64,000 bases of DNA from Streptomyces regalis (GCF_001509475.1 NZ_LLZG01000288.1:1-64000); one strand, 5' to 3'; counted from the stretch's first letter, positions 49,378-59,724 are shown. Numbers and translations are program-made. Notes: generated by a model from the letters alone, not told the origin.

Positions 49378-51621
49378 ATGTCCTACGACGTCGGACCCAG
49401 GCCTGGTCGCAGCGCGGTCATGCGCTCGGTCGCCTTCCTCGCAGCGGGCGTGCTCGCGGTGCCCGCTCTCGCCGGTTGCAGCGACCCGGACCCCGCCGGA
49501 AAGCCGCTGGCCGGGCAGGACATCGAGCCGGCCGCCCGGACCCTGATCGCCGACGGCGGCACACTGCGGTGGGCCGTGGACGCCGTACCGGAGACGCTGA
49601 ACACCTTCCAGTCGGACGCCGACGCGACCACGACCCGGATCGCGCAGGCCACCCTGCCCTCGATGTTCCGGCTCGACGAGAGCGGGCGGCCGGAGCGCAA
49701 CCCGGACTACCTGGAGTCCGCCAAGATCGTCGAGACGGAGCCCAAGCAGGTCGTCCTGTACAAGCTCAACCAGCAGGCCGTCTGGAGCGACGGCCGAGAG
49801 ATCGGCGCCGCCGACTTCGCAGCCCAGTGGCGGGCCCTGTCCGGCAAGGACAGTGCCTACTGGACCGCCCGCAACGCCGGCTACGACCGCATCGAGAAGA
49901 TCGAGCGCGGCGACAACGACCTGGAGGTGCGGGTCACCTTCGAGCGGCCGTACGCGGACTGGCGGTCGCTGTTCTCGCCGCTGTACCCGAAGGAGGTCAT
50001 GGGCACGCCGGACTCCTTCAACGACGGGGCGCGGCGCAAGCTCAAGGTCAGCGCCGGGCCGTTCGCCGTGAAGAAGATCGACCGGGCGGGCGACGAGGTC
50101 CGGCTCACCCGCAATCCCCGCTGGTGGGGGCAGCCGGCCAAGCTGACCGAGATCGTGCTGCGGGCCGTGCCGCGCGACGAGCGGGCCGCCGAGCTGGCGG
50201 CCGGACGGCTCGACCTCGCCGAGATCGACCCCTCCGCTGCCCGGCGCATCGCGCTCGCCTCGCCTCCCCGGGGTGCGACCGCCCGTGCCACCGGTACGGC
50301 GCTGATGGGCCCGGAGCGGGGCCGGACGACCACCAAGGAGCCCCGGCAGCAGGTGGCGTTCCGGGGCTTCGAGGTACGGAAGTCCCTGGAACCGGCGTAC
50401 ACCCAACTCGCCCTCAACGGTGCCGACGGTCCCCTCGCCGACGAGCGGGTGCGGCGGGCCGTGGCACGCGCGCTCGACCGCAGGGAGCTGGCGAAGCTGG
50501 TCCTCGCCCCGCTCGGCCTGCCGACCGAGCCGGTCGGCAGCCATCTCGCGCTGTCCGGCCAGGCCGCGTACGCCGACAACAGCGGCGCGATCGGCGACCA
50601 GGACACGAAGGAGGCACAGGCGCTGCTGGCGGACGCGGGGTGGGTGCAGGGCGGGCCGATCAAGGAGCAGAAGGAGAAGAAGGGGGAGAAGGCGGCCGGG
50701 GCGGAGGGGGAGAAGGCCGGGAAGGGCGAGAACGGCGAGAAGACCGAGAAGGCCGGCAAGACCGAGAAGGCCGGCAAGAGCGAGAAGAGCGAGAAGAGCG
50801 AGAAGGACGAGAAGGGCGAGAAGGCCGACAAGAAGTCGGAGTCCTCGTCGGAGTCGAACTCGGAAGGCGGGGACGACGGGACGTACATCGTCGGGGAGGA
50901 CAACAAGGCGGACGGCGGCGAGGGCCGCGACGGGGAGCACCTCGCCCAGGACGGCAAGCAGTACGGCAACAAGCAGGTGCAACAGGGCGGGGCGCCCGGC
51001 GCGTACGCTCCGCAGGGCACCGCCGCTCCCGCGGGTGTGGCAGCGCGGCCGCTGGCGAAGGACGGCAAGCCGCTGACGCTGCGTTTCGTGGTGCCGTCGG
51101 GGGAGGGCTCTCAGACGCTGCGCACGGTGGCGGACCGGATCGGCCTCATGCTGGAACGGGTCGGTATCCGGACCGAGATCACCAAGGTCGCGGACGAGAG
51201 CTACTTCAAGGACCACATCGCGTCCGGCCAGTACGACCTCGCCCTGTACTCGTGGCCCGCCTCCGCCTACCCCGCCACCGACGCCCGGCCCATCTACGCC
51301 AAGCCGGTCCCGGCCGCCGACGGTTCCCTGAACGTCGAGCAGAACTACACGCGGGTCGGCACCGACCAGGTCGACCAGCTCTTCGACCAGGCGATCGCCA
51401 CGCTCGACGAGTCCGAGTCGCGCTCCCTGATCCGCAAGGCCGACTCCCGCATCTGGGCCGCGGCCGGCTCGATCCCGCTGTACCAGCGCCCCCAGCTGAC
51501 AGCGGCGAAGAAGAACGTCGCCAACGCGGGCGCCTTCGGCTTCCGGACACCGGTGTACGAGGACATGGGCTTCCTGAAGAAGGGCGCGAAGCCGTCACCG
51601 AGCGCGTCGTCGGGCGGCTGA
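49378..51621 (+). CDS. ABC-transporter solute-binding lipoprotein (SBP family 5) with Lys/Glu-rich insert
   Basis: A 747-residue extracytoplasmic solute-binding protein of the oligopeptide/dipeptide family. The lipobox is LAGC (Cys about 33). SBP_bac_5 regions surround residues 60-425 and 560-735 (GGTLRWAVDAVPETLNTF; YDLALYSWPASAYP). Between them, residues about 429-500 are low complexity: repeated EKGEK/EKAGK/EKSEK units then Ser/Asp/Glu. That insert lies in the binding-protein lobe and is unusual. The ribosome site CCGGAGG precedes the ATG at 49378. No permease genes follow directly; bldK genes lie 3 kb downstream. Confidence 0.85.
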   Translation: MSYDVGPRPGRSAVMRSVAFLAAGVLAVPALAGCSDPDPAGKPLAGQDIEPAARTLIADGGTLRWAVDAVPETLNTFQSDADATTTRIAQATLPSMFRLDESGRPERNPDYLESAKIVETEPKQVVLYKLNQQAVWSDGREIGAADFAAQWRALSGKDSAYWTARNAGYDRIEKIERGDNDLEVRVTFERPYADWRSLFSPLYPKEVMGTPDSFNDGARRKLKVSAGPFAVKKIDRAGDEVRLTRNPRWWGQPAKLTEIVLRAVPRDERAAELAAGRLDLAEIDPSAARRIALASPPRGATARATGTALMGPERGRTTTKEPRQQVAFRGFEVRKSLEPAYTQLALNGADGPLADERVRRAVARALDRRELAKLVLAPLGLPTEPVGSHLALSGQAAYADNSGAIGDQDTKEAQALLADAGWVQGGPIKEQKEKKGEKAAGAEGEKAGKGENGEKTEKAGKTEKAGKSEKSEKSEKDEKGEKADKKSESSSESNSEGGDDGTYIVGEDNKADGGEGRDGEHLAQDGKQYGNKQVQQGGAPGAYAPQGTAAPAGVAARPLAKDGKPLTLRFVVPSGEGSQTLRTVADRIGLMLERVGIRTEITKVADESYFKDHIASGQYDLALYSWPASAYPATDARPIYAKPVPAADGSLNVEQNYTRVGTDQVDQLFDQAIATLDESESRSLIRKADSRIWAAAGSIPLYQRPQLTAAKKNVANAGAFGFRTPVYEDMGFLKKGAKPSPSASSGG

Positions 51622-51667
51622 GATCGCCGTACCTCAGAGGTCGCTCAAAGCCCTTGCCGCCCCCGCC

Positions 51668-51713
51668 CGGCGCCCGCACCATGAGTCCAACAGTGATCAT
51701 GGTGCGGGCGCCG
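51668..51713. terminator. 17-bp perfect hairpin after the binding-protein gene
   Basis: Bases 51668-51684 are the exact inverse complement of 51697-51713, with a 12-base loop. It sits 46 bases after the lipoprotein stop and before the next gene. Confidence 0.7.
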
Positions 51714-51747
51714 ACCACGTCCGCCCAACGGGGGAGAGGTACCGATC

Positions 51748-52419
51748 ATGCGAGGTACGGCACGACGGACCTGGACGGCGGGACTGGCCACGGTGGCGCT
51801 GGCGGCGGGGCTCACGGCCTGCACCGGCGACGCGAAGGACGAGTCCGAGAGCAGCGGCAAGAGCGACAAGGCCGTGGTGAAGGCGTGCGCCGACGGCACG
51901 TTCACGTGGAGCGGCGTCCGGAGGACGGACCGGCTGACCGGGGTCTCCGAGGCCCAGCGAGTCGGGGACGACGGCACGATGAACGTGAAGCTGGAGCGGG
52001 TGTACACCCCGAAGCCGGCCGTACGGGCCGAGGGGCCGGCCGTGTCGCCGGCGGAGGTCCTCTTCTCCCTGGGCAAGAGGATCGGCGAAATCGACTCCGA
52101 CGCCCGCACTCTGGCGGAGGTGAGCGGCGAGACCTATGCCTTCACCGATGTGCACCTCGCGGCGCCGGAGCTGGACAGCGGCCTGTCCAAGGTCACCGGC
52201 CCGGGAGAACTCGTGGAGTACGCCGGGGTGCGGGAATGGGAAGGTGACTTCCGCTACACCTGCTCCGGCGGAGAGACCACCACCGGCCACGCGAGGAACC
52301 GGACCGTAGACATCGGTGGAGCCCTCTCCTGCCAGGAGTCCGTCGACGGTGACGGCCTCGCCCTCCAGGCCGCCCTCCGCTCCTGTGCGGAAGGCTCCCC
52401 GGCCATCGGGAAAGCCTGA
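51748..52419 (+). CDS. Putative secreted lipoprotein of unknown function
   Basis: A 223-residue protein with a lipoprotein signal (MRGTARRTW, hydrophobic TVALAAGLTA, lipobox TAC at about 25), then a Ser/Lys/Glu-rich spacer. The folded part is strand rich with three Cys (VKACADG, YTCSGGE, LSCQES). I do not recognise a family. The GGGGGAGAGG ribosome site precedes the ATG. It is upstream of typA but separated by 136 bases. Confidence 0.7.
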   Translation: MRGTARRTWTAGLATVALAAGLTACTGDAKDESESSGKSDKAVVKACADGTFTWSGVRRTDRLTGVSEAQRVGDDGTMNVKLERVYTPKPAVRAEGPAVSPAEVLFSLGKRIGEIDSDARTLAEVSGETYAFTDVHLAAPELDSGLSKVTGPGELVEYAGVREWEGDFRYTCSGGETTTGHARNRTVDIGGALSCQESVDGDGLALQAALRSCAEGSPAIGKA

Positions 52420-52555
52420 TCCCATCCGCCCGGCGAGCCCCCGCCACCGCGGCCCCGTACCATGGGGTGAGGCCGTGGCGTGTCAAGCCCGGCAGGGCCC
52501 GCGTCACACAGACGTACGCGCAGGCCATCCTCACACTCCGGGAGAACGCCGCACT

Positions 52556-54463
52556 ATGGCCACGCGCCACGACATCCGCAACGTCGCTATCGTCGCCCAC
52601 GTCGACCACGGCAAGACGACCCTTGTCGACGCCATGCTGAAGCAGGCCGGTGCCTTCGCGGCGCACGCCGCCGAGTCGCTCGACGACCGCATGATGGACT
52701 CGAATGACCTGGAGCGTGAGAAGGGCATCACGATCCTGGCCAAGAACACGGCCGTGAAGTACCACCCCAAGGATGGCGGCGACGTCATCACCATCAACAT
52801 CATCGACACCCCGGGCCACGCCGACTTCGGTGGCGAGGTCGAGCGCGGTCTGTCGATGGTGGACGCGGTGGTCCTGCTGGTGGACGCCTCCGAGGGCCCG
52901 CTGCCGCAGACCCGCTTCGTGCTGCGCAAGGCGCTGCAGGCCCGCCTGCCCGTCATCCTGTGCATCAACAAGACGGACCGCCCCGACTCCCGCATCGACG
53001 AGGTCGTGAACGAGGCCTACGACCTCTTCCTCGACCTCGACGCCGACGAGGACCAGATCGAGTTCCCGATCGTCTACGCGTGTGCGCGTGACGGTGTGGC
53101 CTCGCTGACCAAGCCCGAGGACGGCACGGTCCCGCAGGACAGCGACAGCCTGGAGCCGTTCTTCTCCACGATCCTGTCGCACGTCCCGGCTCCGGAATAC
53201 GACGAGGCGGCCCCGCTCCAGGCGCACGTCACCAACCTGGACGCGGACAACTTCCTCGGCCGTATCGCGCTGCTGCGCGTCGAGCAGGGCGAGCTGCGCA
53301 AGGGCCAGACCGTCACGTGGATCAAGCGTGACGGCACGATGTCCAACGTGCGCATCACCGAGCTGCTGATGACCGAGGCGCTCACCCGCAAGCCCGCCGA
53401 GGTGGCCGGCCCGGGTGACATCTGTGCCGTCGCCGGTATCTCGGACATCATGATCGGCGAGACCCTCGCCGACCCCGAGAACCCGATCCCGTTGCCGCTG
53501 ATCACGGTCGACGAGCCGGCGATCTCCATGACCATCGGTACGAACACCTCGCCGCTGGTCGGCCGTGGCGGTACCGGCAAGGGCGCCGACAACAAGGCCG
53601 CGGTCAAGGACCGCAAGGTGACTGCCCGTCAGGTCAAGGACCGCCTCGACCGCGAGCTGATCGGTAACGTCTCCCTGCGCGTGCTGGACACCGAGCGTCC
53701 GGACGCCTGGGAGGTCCAGGGCCGCGGTGAGCTCGCGCTCGCCATCCTGGTCGAGCAGATGCGCCGTGAGGGCTTCGAGCTGACCATCGGCAAGCCGCAG
53801 GTCGTCACCAAGCTCGTCGACGGCAAGGTGTACGAGCCGGTCGAGCGCATGACGATCGACGTGCCCGAGGAGCACATGGGCGCGGTCACGCAGCTCATGG
53901 GCGTCCGCAAGGGCCGGATGGACAACATGTCCAACCACGGCTCGGGCTGGGTCCGCATGGAGTTCGTGGTGCCCTCCCGCGGTCTCATCGGCTTCCGGAC
54001 CGAGTTCCTGACGCAGACGCGCGGTACAGGCATCGGCCACTCCATCCACGAGGGTCACGAGCCCTGGTTCGGCGCCCTGCAGACCCGTAACAACGGCTCG
54101 CTGGTCGCCGACCGCGCCGGTGCCGTCACCGCGTTCGCGATGACGAACCTCCAGGAGCGCGGCGTGCTGTTCACCGACCCGGGCACCGAGGTGTACGAGG
54201 GCATGATCGTCGGCGAGAACTCGCGCTCCGACGACATGGACGTCAACATCACCAAGGAGAAGAAGCTCACGAACATGCGGTCGTCCTCGGCCGACTCGTT
54301 CGAGGCGATCGTCCCGCCGCGCAAGCTCTCCCTGGAGCAGTCCCTGGAGTTCTGCCGCGACGACGAGTGCGTCGAGGTCACCCCGGAGGCGGTCCGTATC
54401 CGCAAGGTGAACCTGGACGCCCGCGAGCGCGCCCGCGCCGCGAGCCGCGCCAAGCACGGCTGA
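52556..54463 (+). CDS. typA: Ribosome-associated GTPase TypA/BipA
   Basis: A 635-residue translational GTPase. G1 is AHVDHGKTT (14-22), the switch I region has EREKGITI, G3 is DTPGHADFGGEVER near 79, and G4 is NKTD near 134. Domain II and EF-G-like domains III and V follow, and the C-terminal domain specific to BipA ends in KVNLDARERARAASR. It binds the 70S ribosome and supports growth under stress and ribosome assembly. It is monocistronic, with a strong terminator at 54478. Confidence 0.95.
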   Translation: MATRHDIRNVAIVAHVDHGKTTLVDAMLKQAGAFAAHAAESLDDRMMDSNDLEREKGITILAKNTAVKYHPKDGGDVITINIIDTPGHADFGGEVERGLSMVDAVVLLVDASEGPLPQTRFVLRKALQARLPVILCINKTDRPDSRIDEVVNEAYDLFLDLDADEDQIEFPIVYACARDGVASLTKPEDGTVPQDSDSLEPFFSTILSHVPAPEYDEAAPLQAHVTNLDADNFLGRIALLRVEQGELRKGQTVTWIKRDGTMSNVRITELLMTEALTRKPAEVAGPGDICAVAGISDIMIGETLADPENPIPLPLITVDEPAISMTIGTNTSPLVGRGGTGKGADNKAAVKDRKVTARQVKDRLDRELIGNVSLRVLDTERPDAWEVQGRGELALAILVEQMRREGFELTIGKPQVVTKLVDGKVYEPVERMTIDVPEEHMGAVTQLMGVRKGRMDNMSNHGSGWVRMEFVVPSRGLIGFRTEFLTQTRGTGIGHSIHEGHEPWFGALQTRNNGSLVADRAGAVTAFAMTNLQERGVLFTDPGTEVYEGMIVGENSRSDDMDVNITKEKKLTNMRSSSADSFEAIVPPRKLSLEQSLEFCRDDECVEVTPEAVRIRKVNLDARERARAASRAKHG

Positions 54464-54477
54464 TCATCGGGTAGTTG

Positions 54478-54515
54478 AGCCCGGGTTCCCCGACATGGGG
54501 GAACCCGGGCTTTTT
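54478..54515 (+). terminator. Rho-independent terminator after typA
   Basis: AGCCCGGGTTCCCC (54478-54491) pairs perfectly with GGGGAACCCGGGCT (54498-54511) around GACATG, followed by TTTT. Confidence 0.93.
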
Positions 54516-54649
54516 CGCGCTTTGACGACCCTCAGCTGTGACTCAATCGAAATTGAAAAGACGGTAGTCGGTGGTTGGCTCATGGCAGATAGTTAGCGGC
54601 AAGCTCGGGCCAGACGTCTGTACACCCACACCTGTGAAACGGACGAACT

Positions 54650-55684
54650 GTGACAAGTCCTATCGACGTTGAGGGCGGAGGGACCCCGGTCGTCGCGGAC
54701 GGCGAACCACAGCCACCAGCGAAGACCGAGGCGGAGCAGTTAGTCGGCCGGTCACCCGGCCAACTGATGTGGATACGCTTCAAACGCGACCGCACCGGCG
54801 TGATCTCGGCCTATGTGGTCGCCTTCTTCTTCCTGGTCGGGCTGTTGGCCCCGGTGATCGCCAACCTGTACGGCAAGAACCCTTACACGGTGTACGCCGA
54901 CGAGCGCCCCGAACTCTTCGACAGCGCGGGCGTACCGGTCCAGCCCAACGGCGGCATCAGCGGGGAGTTCTGGTTCGGCCTCGAACCCGGCAACGGCTAC
55001 GACGTCTTCACCAAGCTCCTCTACGGCATCCGGACCTCGCTGATGATCTCCGTCGCGGTCACGCTCGCGACCGTGCTCACCGGCATCCTCCTCGGCGTCA
55101 CGGCCGGCTATCTCGGCGGCAGGGCGGACTACTGGATCAGCCGGGTCATCGACTTCCTCCTCGCCTTCCCGGCACAGCTGTTCTTCATCGCCAGCATGCC
55201 GGTGGTCGTCTCGCTCTTCGTCAGCCCGCGCGACGAGACCCCGGTCTACGTCCGGGTCGTCGCCCTCATCCTCGTGCAGTGGTTCCTGGGCTGGATGAGC
55301 CTCGGGCGGATCCTCAGAGGCACCACACTCGCCCTGCGGGAACGGGAGTTCATCGACGCGGCCAAGGTCAGCGGGGCCCCGCCGGGGCGGATCATCCGCA
55401 AGGAGATCCTGCCCAACGTGGTCACGCCGATCCTCGTGCAGGGCACCTACATGCTCCCCAACTTCGTGACCGCCGAGGCCGGTCTGTCCTTCCTCGGCGT
55501 GGGCATCGTCGAACCGACGCCGGACTGGGGGCAGATGTTCGCCAAGGCGTCCACCGAGCTCGTGATGCAGAACGACATCACCTACATGTTCTTCCCCGGC
55601 ATCTCGATGATCGTCTTCATCGTGGCGTTCAACCTGCTCGGGGACTCGGTCAGGGACGCCTTCGACCCCAAGACGGCACGCTGA
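54650..55684 (+). CDS. bldKA: Oligopeptide ABC transporter permease, BldKA-like (DppC/OppC type)
   Basis: A 344-residue inner-membrane permease with about six helices. A long cytoplasmic start (1-45) precedes the first helix (about 52-72), with a large outer loop before the core. The EAA motif that docks the ATPase is in REREFIDAAKVSGAPPGRII (about 240-260). The order permease, binding protein, permease, ATPase, ATPase matches bldKA-E of S. coelicolor, which imports an extracellular peptide signal needed for aerial growth. GTG 54650 is used. The region 54516-54649 should hold the promoter. Confidence 0.82.
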   Translation: MTSPIDVEGGGTPVVADGEPQPPAKTEAEQLVGRSPGQLMWIRFKRDRTGVISAYVVAFFFLVGLLAPVIANLYGKNPYTVYADERPELFDSAGVPVQPNGGISGEFWFGLEPGNGYDVFTKLLYGIRTSLMISVAVTLATVLTGILLGVTAGYLGGRADYWISRVIDFLLAFPAQLFFIASMPVVVSLFVSPRDETPVYVRVVALILVQWFLGWMSLGRILRGTTLALREREFIDAAKVSGAPPGRIIRKEILPNVVTPILVQGTYMLPNFVTAEAGLSFLGVGIVEPTPDWGQMFAKASTELVMQNDITYMFFPGISMIVFIVAFNLLGDSVRDAFDPKTAR

Positions 55685-55739
55685 CCTCAAGTTCTCGGTT
55701 CCTTCGCACTGGTGACAACAGATGGGTGGAAACCAAGTG

Positions 55740-57548
55740 ATGGGTAGGAGCGGACGCCACACACGCGCCGTGATCTCGGTGCTCGCGGCCGGGGTACTCG
55801 TGCTGACCGGTTGCAGCTCCGGCGGCAGCAAGAGCGGCGGCAACGACAAGGAGCAGCAGGAGAACGCCGAACGGCAGAAGGCGTTGATCAAGTTCGGTGA
55901 CGCCGCGGCCTCCAAGGGGCCCGCCGCCGAGGTCCCGGGTGCCAAGCCCGGCGGCACCATCTCGGTGCCCGCCCGCGACAGTTACGCCCACCTCGACCCG
56001 GCCCAGATCTATGTGTTCAACGAGATGGGCGTCGCCCTGCTGCTGCACCGAGGGTTAACCGGCTACAAGGCGACCAGCAACGACGGCAAGGAGCATGAGG
56101 TCGTCGGCGACCTCGCCACCGACTCCGGCACCACCACGGACGGCGGCAGGACCTGGAAGTACACCCTCAAGGACGGCATCAAGTTCCAGGACGGCTCCGC
56201 GATCACCTCCGCGGACATCCGGCACTCCGTCGAGCGGCTCTTCGCCCCCTTCATCAACCAGGGCCCGCCGTATCTCCAGCAGTGGCTGGCCGACACCCCG
56301 GGCTCCGACTACCGCAAGCTGCTGCCGGACGGCCCGTTCAAGGGCAAGCACCTGCCCGACAGCGTCCTGGAGACACCGGACGCGAAAACCGTCGTCTTCA
56401 AGTTCAAGAAGCCACACCCCGACCTGCCGTACGCGCTGGCCATGACGGGCTACGCGGTTGTCTCCCAGAAGGGCGACACCAAGGAGAAGTACGACAAGGC
56501 CCCGGTGGTGTCCGGGCCGTACAAGATCGAGTCCTTCAGGTCCGGCAAGTCGATGGTGCTGGTGAAGAACACCAACTGGGACCCGGCGACCGACCCGATC
56601 CGCCACCAGTACGTCGACAGGTTCACCATCACCTTCAACCAGCAGTACGAGGACTCCACCAAGGCCCTCGTCGCCGACAGCGGAACCGACCGGACCGCCG
56701 TCAGCTGGCAGAACTCCGTCGACGCGGGCAACCTGTCGAAGGTCCTGGGCGACCCGAAGATGAAGCCCCGCACGGTCATCGGCTACCAGCCGTTCGTCGG
56801 CCAGATCAACATCAACCTCAGCCACAAGCCGATGCAGGACAAGAAGGTCCGCGAGGCCATCGCCTACGCCCTGCCGGTCTCGCCGTTCGTGCGGGCCTAC
56901 GGCGGCAGCGCCGCGATGGAGGTCGCGGGCGGCATCATCAGCCCGACCGTCAGCGGCTACGACCCCTCCTTCGACCCCTGGGGCAAGAAGAAGAACCCCG
57001 CGGGTGACCCGGCCAAGGCCAAGAAGCTCCTCGAGGAGGCCGGCAAGGTCGGCACGAAGCTGACCTTCGGCTACGTGAACTCGCAGGAGGGCCAGGCGTA
57101 CTCCACCGCCATGGCGGCCGGCCTGGAGAAGGCCGGCTTCGACGTCCAGCGCCAGGAGATCCCGGCCGAGACGTACTTCGACCAGGTCAGCAAGCTCAAC
57201 AACAACTACGACATCTTCCACACCTCGTGGGCCGCCGACTGGCCGTCCGCCTCGACCGTGATCCCGCCGCTGTACGACGGCCGGGTGATCGCCGAGGGTG
57301 CGCAGAACTACTCGCAGGTCGACGACCCCAGGATCAACAGCGAGATCGACCGCATCAGCCGGATCGCCGACCCGGCCAAGGCCGCGGCCGAGTGGCAGAA
57401 GCTCGCCGAGTACATCGTGAAGGACGTCGTCAACATCGTCCCGACCGCCTACTACAAGCAGGTCCAGATCGCCGGCTCCAAGGTCGGCGGCGTCGTCTAC
57501 GACGATGTCATCGGCGGCGTCGACCCGCGCCGCCTGTACGTCAAGTAA
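55740..57548 (+). CDS. bldKB: Oligopeptide-binding lipoprotein, BldKB-like
   Basis: A 602-residue SBP family 5 lipoprotein. The signal peptide MGRSGRHTRAVISVLAAGV ends in the lipobox LTGC (Cys about 25). The mature protein starts with a Gly/Ser/Lys linker and contains KYTLKDGIKFQDGSAITSAD near 140 and HTSWAADWP near 495, typical of Opp/Dpp binding proteins. BldKB captures the Bld261-type peptide outside the membrane. The ATG at 55740 fits the signal peptide; ATG 55722 is in frame and adds six residues. Confidence 0.82.
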   Translation: MGRSGRHTRAVISVLAAGVLVLTGCSSGGSKSGGNDKEQQENAERQKALIKFGDAAASKGPAAEVPGAKPGGTISVPARDSYAHLDPAQIYVFNEMGVALLLHRGLTGYKATSNDGKEHEVVGDLATDSGTTTDGGRTWKYTLKDGIKFQDGSAITSADIRHSVERLFAPFINQGPPYLQQWLADTPGSDYRKLLPDGPFKGKHLPDSVLETPDAKTVVFKFKKPHPDLPYALAMTGYAVVSQKGDTKEKYDKAPVVSGPYKIESFRSGKSMVLVKNTNWDPATDPIRHQYVDRFTITFNQQYEDSTKALVADSGTDRTAVSWQNSVDAGNLSKVLGDPKMKPRTVIGYQPFVGQININLSHKPMQDKKVREAIAYALPVSPFVRAYGGSAAMEVAGGIISPTVSGYDPSFDPWGKKKNPAGDPAKAKKLLEEAGKVGTKLTFGYVNSQEGQAYSTAMAAGLEKAGFDVQRQEIPAETYFDQVSKLNNNYDIFHTSWAADWPSASTVIPPLYDGRVIAEGAQNYSQVDDPRINSEIDRISRIADPAKAAAEWQKLAEYIVKDVVNIVPTAYYKQVQIAGSKVGGVVYDDVIGGVDPRRLYVK

Positions 57549-57630
57549 CCCCGCCCGCCCGCACGGCATCCGGCCCGCCCGGCGACGGGCGCGCCGGATG
57601 CCCCTCGGCCCGCTGAGAGCTGCCTCTGCC

Positions 57631-58611
57631 ATGCTGCGCTTCCTGCTCCGCCGGTCCCTCGGCGCCGTCGTCATCCTCTTCCTGCTGAGCATCGTCGCGT
57701 TCCTGCTGTTCTTCGGGATGCCGCGCGACCCGGCCCTCCTGATGTGCGGCAAGACATGCACCCCGGCCAACCTCGAGAACCTGCACCATGTGCTGGGCCT
57801 CGACAAGCCGATCCCCGAGCAGTACTGGATCTTCCTGACCAACCTCGTCATGGGCAGCGACGACTTCGCCCAAGGTCCTTGCCCGGCCCCCTGCTTCGGC
57901 TACTCGTACCACTCCAACGAGCAGGTCTGGGGCACCCTGATGGACCGCCTGCCCGCCACCGTCTCGCTCACCCTCGGCGGGGCCGTCTTCTTCCTGGTCA
58001 TCGGCCTGGGCACCGGACTGATCGCCGCCTGGAAGCGCGGCACGATCGTCGACAAGACCTTCACGGCCGGCGCCATGGTGATCAGCTCGATGCAGATCTA
58101 CTTCCTCGGCCCGCTGGCCCTCGCGATCCTCGTCTACCAGACCCACGTCTTCGACAAGCCCGCCTACAACGAGTTCACCGAGAATCCCGGCGCCTGGTTC
58201 TCGGGGCTGATCATCCCGTGGGTGGTGCTCTCCACGATCTTCGCCTCGCAGTACACCCGTATGGCGCGCTCGTCGATGATCGAGCAACTCCAGGAGGAAC
58301 ACGTCCGCACCGCCCGCGCCAAGGGCATGTCCCGGCGGTACGTCTTCCTCCGCTACGCCTGGCGCGGCTCGCTGATCCCCATCGTCACCATTTTCGGCAT
58401 CGACCTCGGATCACTGCTCGGCGGTGCCATCATCACGGAGTACACGTTCGGACTTCCGGGGCTCGGGCGGCTGGCGGTGGAGTCGGTGTTCTTCAGCGAT
58501 CTGCCGCTGCTGCTGGGCGTGATGCTGTTCTCCGCCACCATGATCCTGCTCTGCAACATCGTCGTCGACGCCGCGTACGCCTTCATCGACCCGCGCGTGC
58601 GGCTGGCGTAG
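57631..58611 (+). CDS. bldKC: Oligopeptide ABC transporter permease, BldKC-like (DppB/OppB type)
   Basis: A 326-residue permease with a typical short N-terminus and first helix (MLRFLLRRSLGAVVILFLLS, read as an amphipathic start into helix 1). About six helices follow. An outer loop carries three Cys (MCGKTC, CPAPC), which is unusual and may form disulfides. The EAA motif is EEHVRTARAKGMSRRYVF near 232. It pairs with BldKA to form the channel. Confidence 0.83.
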   Translation: MLRFLLRRSLGAVVILFLLSIVAFLLFFGMPRDPALLMCGKTCTPANLENLHHVLGLDKPIPEQYWIFLTNLVMGSDDFAQGPCPAPCFGYSYHSNEQVWGTLMDRLPATVSLTLGGAVFFLVIGLGTGLIAAWKRGTIVDKTFTAGAMVISSMQIYFLGPLALAILVYQTHVFDKPAYNEFTENPGAWFSGLIIPWVVLSTIFASQYTRMARSSMIEQLQEEHVRTARAKGMSRRYVFLRYAWRGSLIPIVTIFGIDLGSLLGGAIITEYTFGLPGLGRLAVESVFFSDLPLLLGVMLFSATMILLCNIVVDAAYAFIDPRVRLA

Positions 58612-58624
58612 AAGGAGCACTGAC

Positions 58625-59686
58625 GTGACCACTGTGACCCAGGAAGCCGGCGCCTCCGTCCCGGCCGACGCGGACGCGTTCCTCTCGGTGCGTGACCTGC
58701 ACGTCAGCTTCAGGACCGAGGACGGTGTCGTACGGGCCGTCGACGGACTCTCCTTCGACCTGGAGCGGGGCAGGACGCTCGGCATCGTCGGCGAGTCGGG
58801 CTCAGGGAAGTCCGTCACCAACCTCACCATTCTCGGGCTGCACAACCCCATGTTCACGACAGTGGAGGGTGAAATCCTCCTGGAGGGCCAGGAGCTGACC
58901 ACCGCCCGCGAGTCCGAGCTGGAGAAGCTGCGCGGCAACAAGGTCGCCATGATCTTCCAGGATCCGCTCACCGCGCTGTCGCCGTACTACACGGTGGGCC
59001 GGCAGATCGCCGAGCCGTATATGAAGCACATGCGGGCCTCGAAGAAGGCCGCCTGGGAGCGGGCGGTGGAGATGCTGGGGAAGGTCGGCATCCCCAACCC
59101 GCGGCAGCGGGCGAAGGACTACCCCCACCAGTTCTCCGGCGGTATGCGCCAGCGCGCGATGATCGCGATGGCCCTGGTCTGCGACCCCGACCTGCTGATC
59201 GCCGACGAGCCGACCACCGCGCTCGACGTCACCGTCCAGGCCCAGATCCTGGACCTGCTGAAGGACCTGCAGCAGGAGTTCGGCTCGGCGATCATCTTCA
59301 TCACGCACGACCTCGGGGTCATCGCCGACATGGCCGACGACATCATGGTGATGTACGCGGGCAGCGCGGTGGAGCGGGGTACGGTGCACGAGGTGCTGCG
59401 GGCGCCGCAACACCCGTACACCTGGGGCCTGTTGAACTCGATGCCCCGCCTGGACTCGGACCCGAACGCCCCGCTGGCCCCCATCCCGGGCGCCCCGCCG
59501 TCGCTGCTCCACCCGCCCTCCGGCTGCCGCTTCCATCCCCGCTGCACCTTCCAGGACCGCGTCGGCGGCACCCGCTGTGTCACCGAGGTCCCGTTGCTCG
59601 GCCCGGACCGCTCCTCGGCCTGCCACCTCACGGCGGACCAGAAGCGGACCATCTTCACCGAAGAGATCAAGCCCCGACTGCGCTGA
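58625..59686 (+). CDS. bldKD: Oligopeptide ABC transporter ATPase, BldKD-like (DppD type)
   Basis: A 353-residue ABC ATPase. Walker A is GESGSGKS (about 59-66), the signature is FSGGMRQR near 177, Walker B is LLIADEPT near 195, and the switch His is in FITHDL near 228. The C-terminal oligo_HPY region has CRFHPRC with Cys typical of Opp/Dpp ATPases. It starts at GTG 58625, 13 bases after BldKC. Confidence 0.87.
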   Translation: MTTVTQEAGASVPADADAFLSVRDLHVSFRTEDGVVRAVDGLSFDLERGRTLGIVGESGSGKSVTNLTILGLHNPMFTTVEGEILLEGQELTTARESELEKLRGNKVAMIFQDPLTALSPYYTVGRQIAEPYMKHMRASKKAAWERAVEMLGKVGIPNPRQRAKDYPHQFSGGMRQRAMIAMALVCDPDLLIADEPTTALDVTVQAQILDLLKDLQQEFGSAIIFITHDLGVIADMADDIMVMYAGSAVERGTVHEVLRAPQHPYTWGLLNSMPRLDSDPNAPLAPIPGAPPSLLHPPSGCRFHPRCTFQDRVGGTRCVTEVPLLGPDRSSACHLTADQKRTIFTEEIKPRLR

Positions 59687-59724
59687 CGCCACCCGCTCAG
59701 CCCCGTCCGAGGAGGACTACCGCT

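Noticed and set aside
52193..54457. 754-codon minus-strand frame through typA
   Set aside because: Antisense of a highly conserved GTPase gene, with composition typical of shadow frames.
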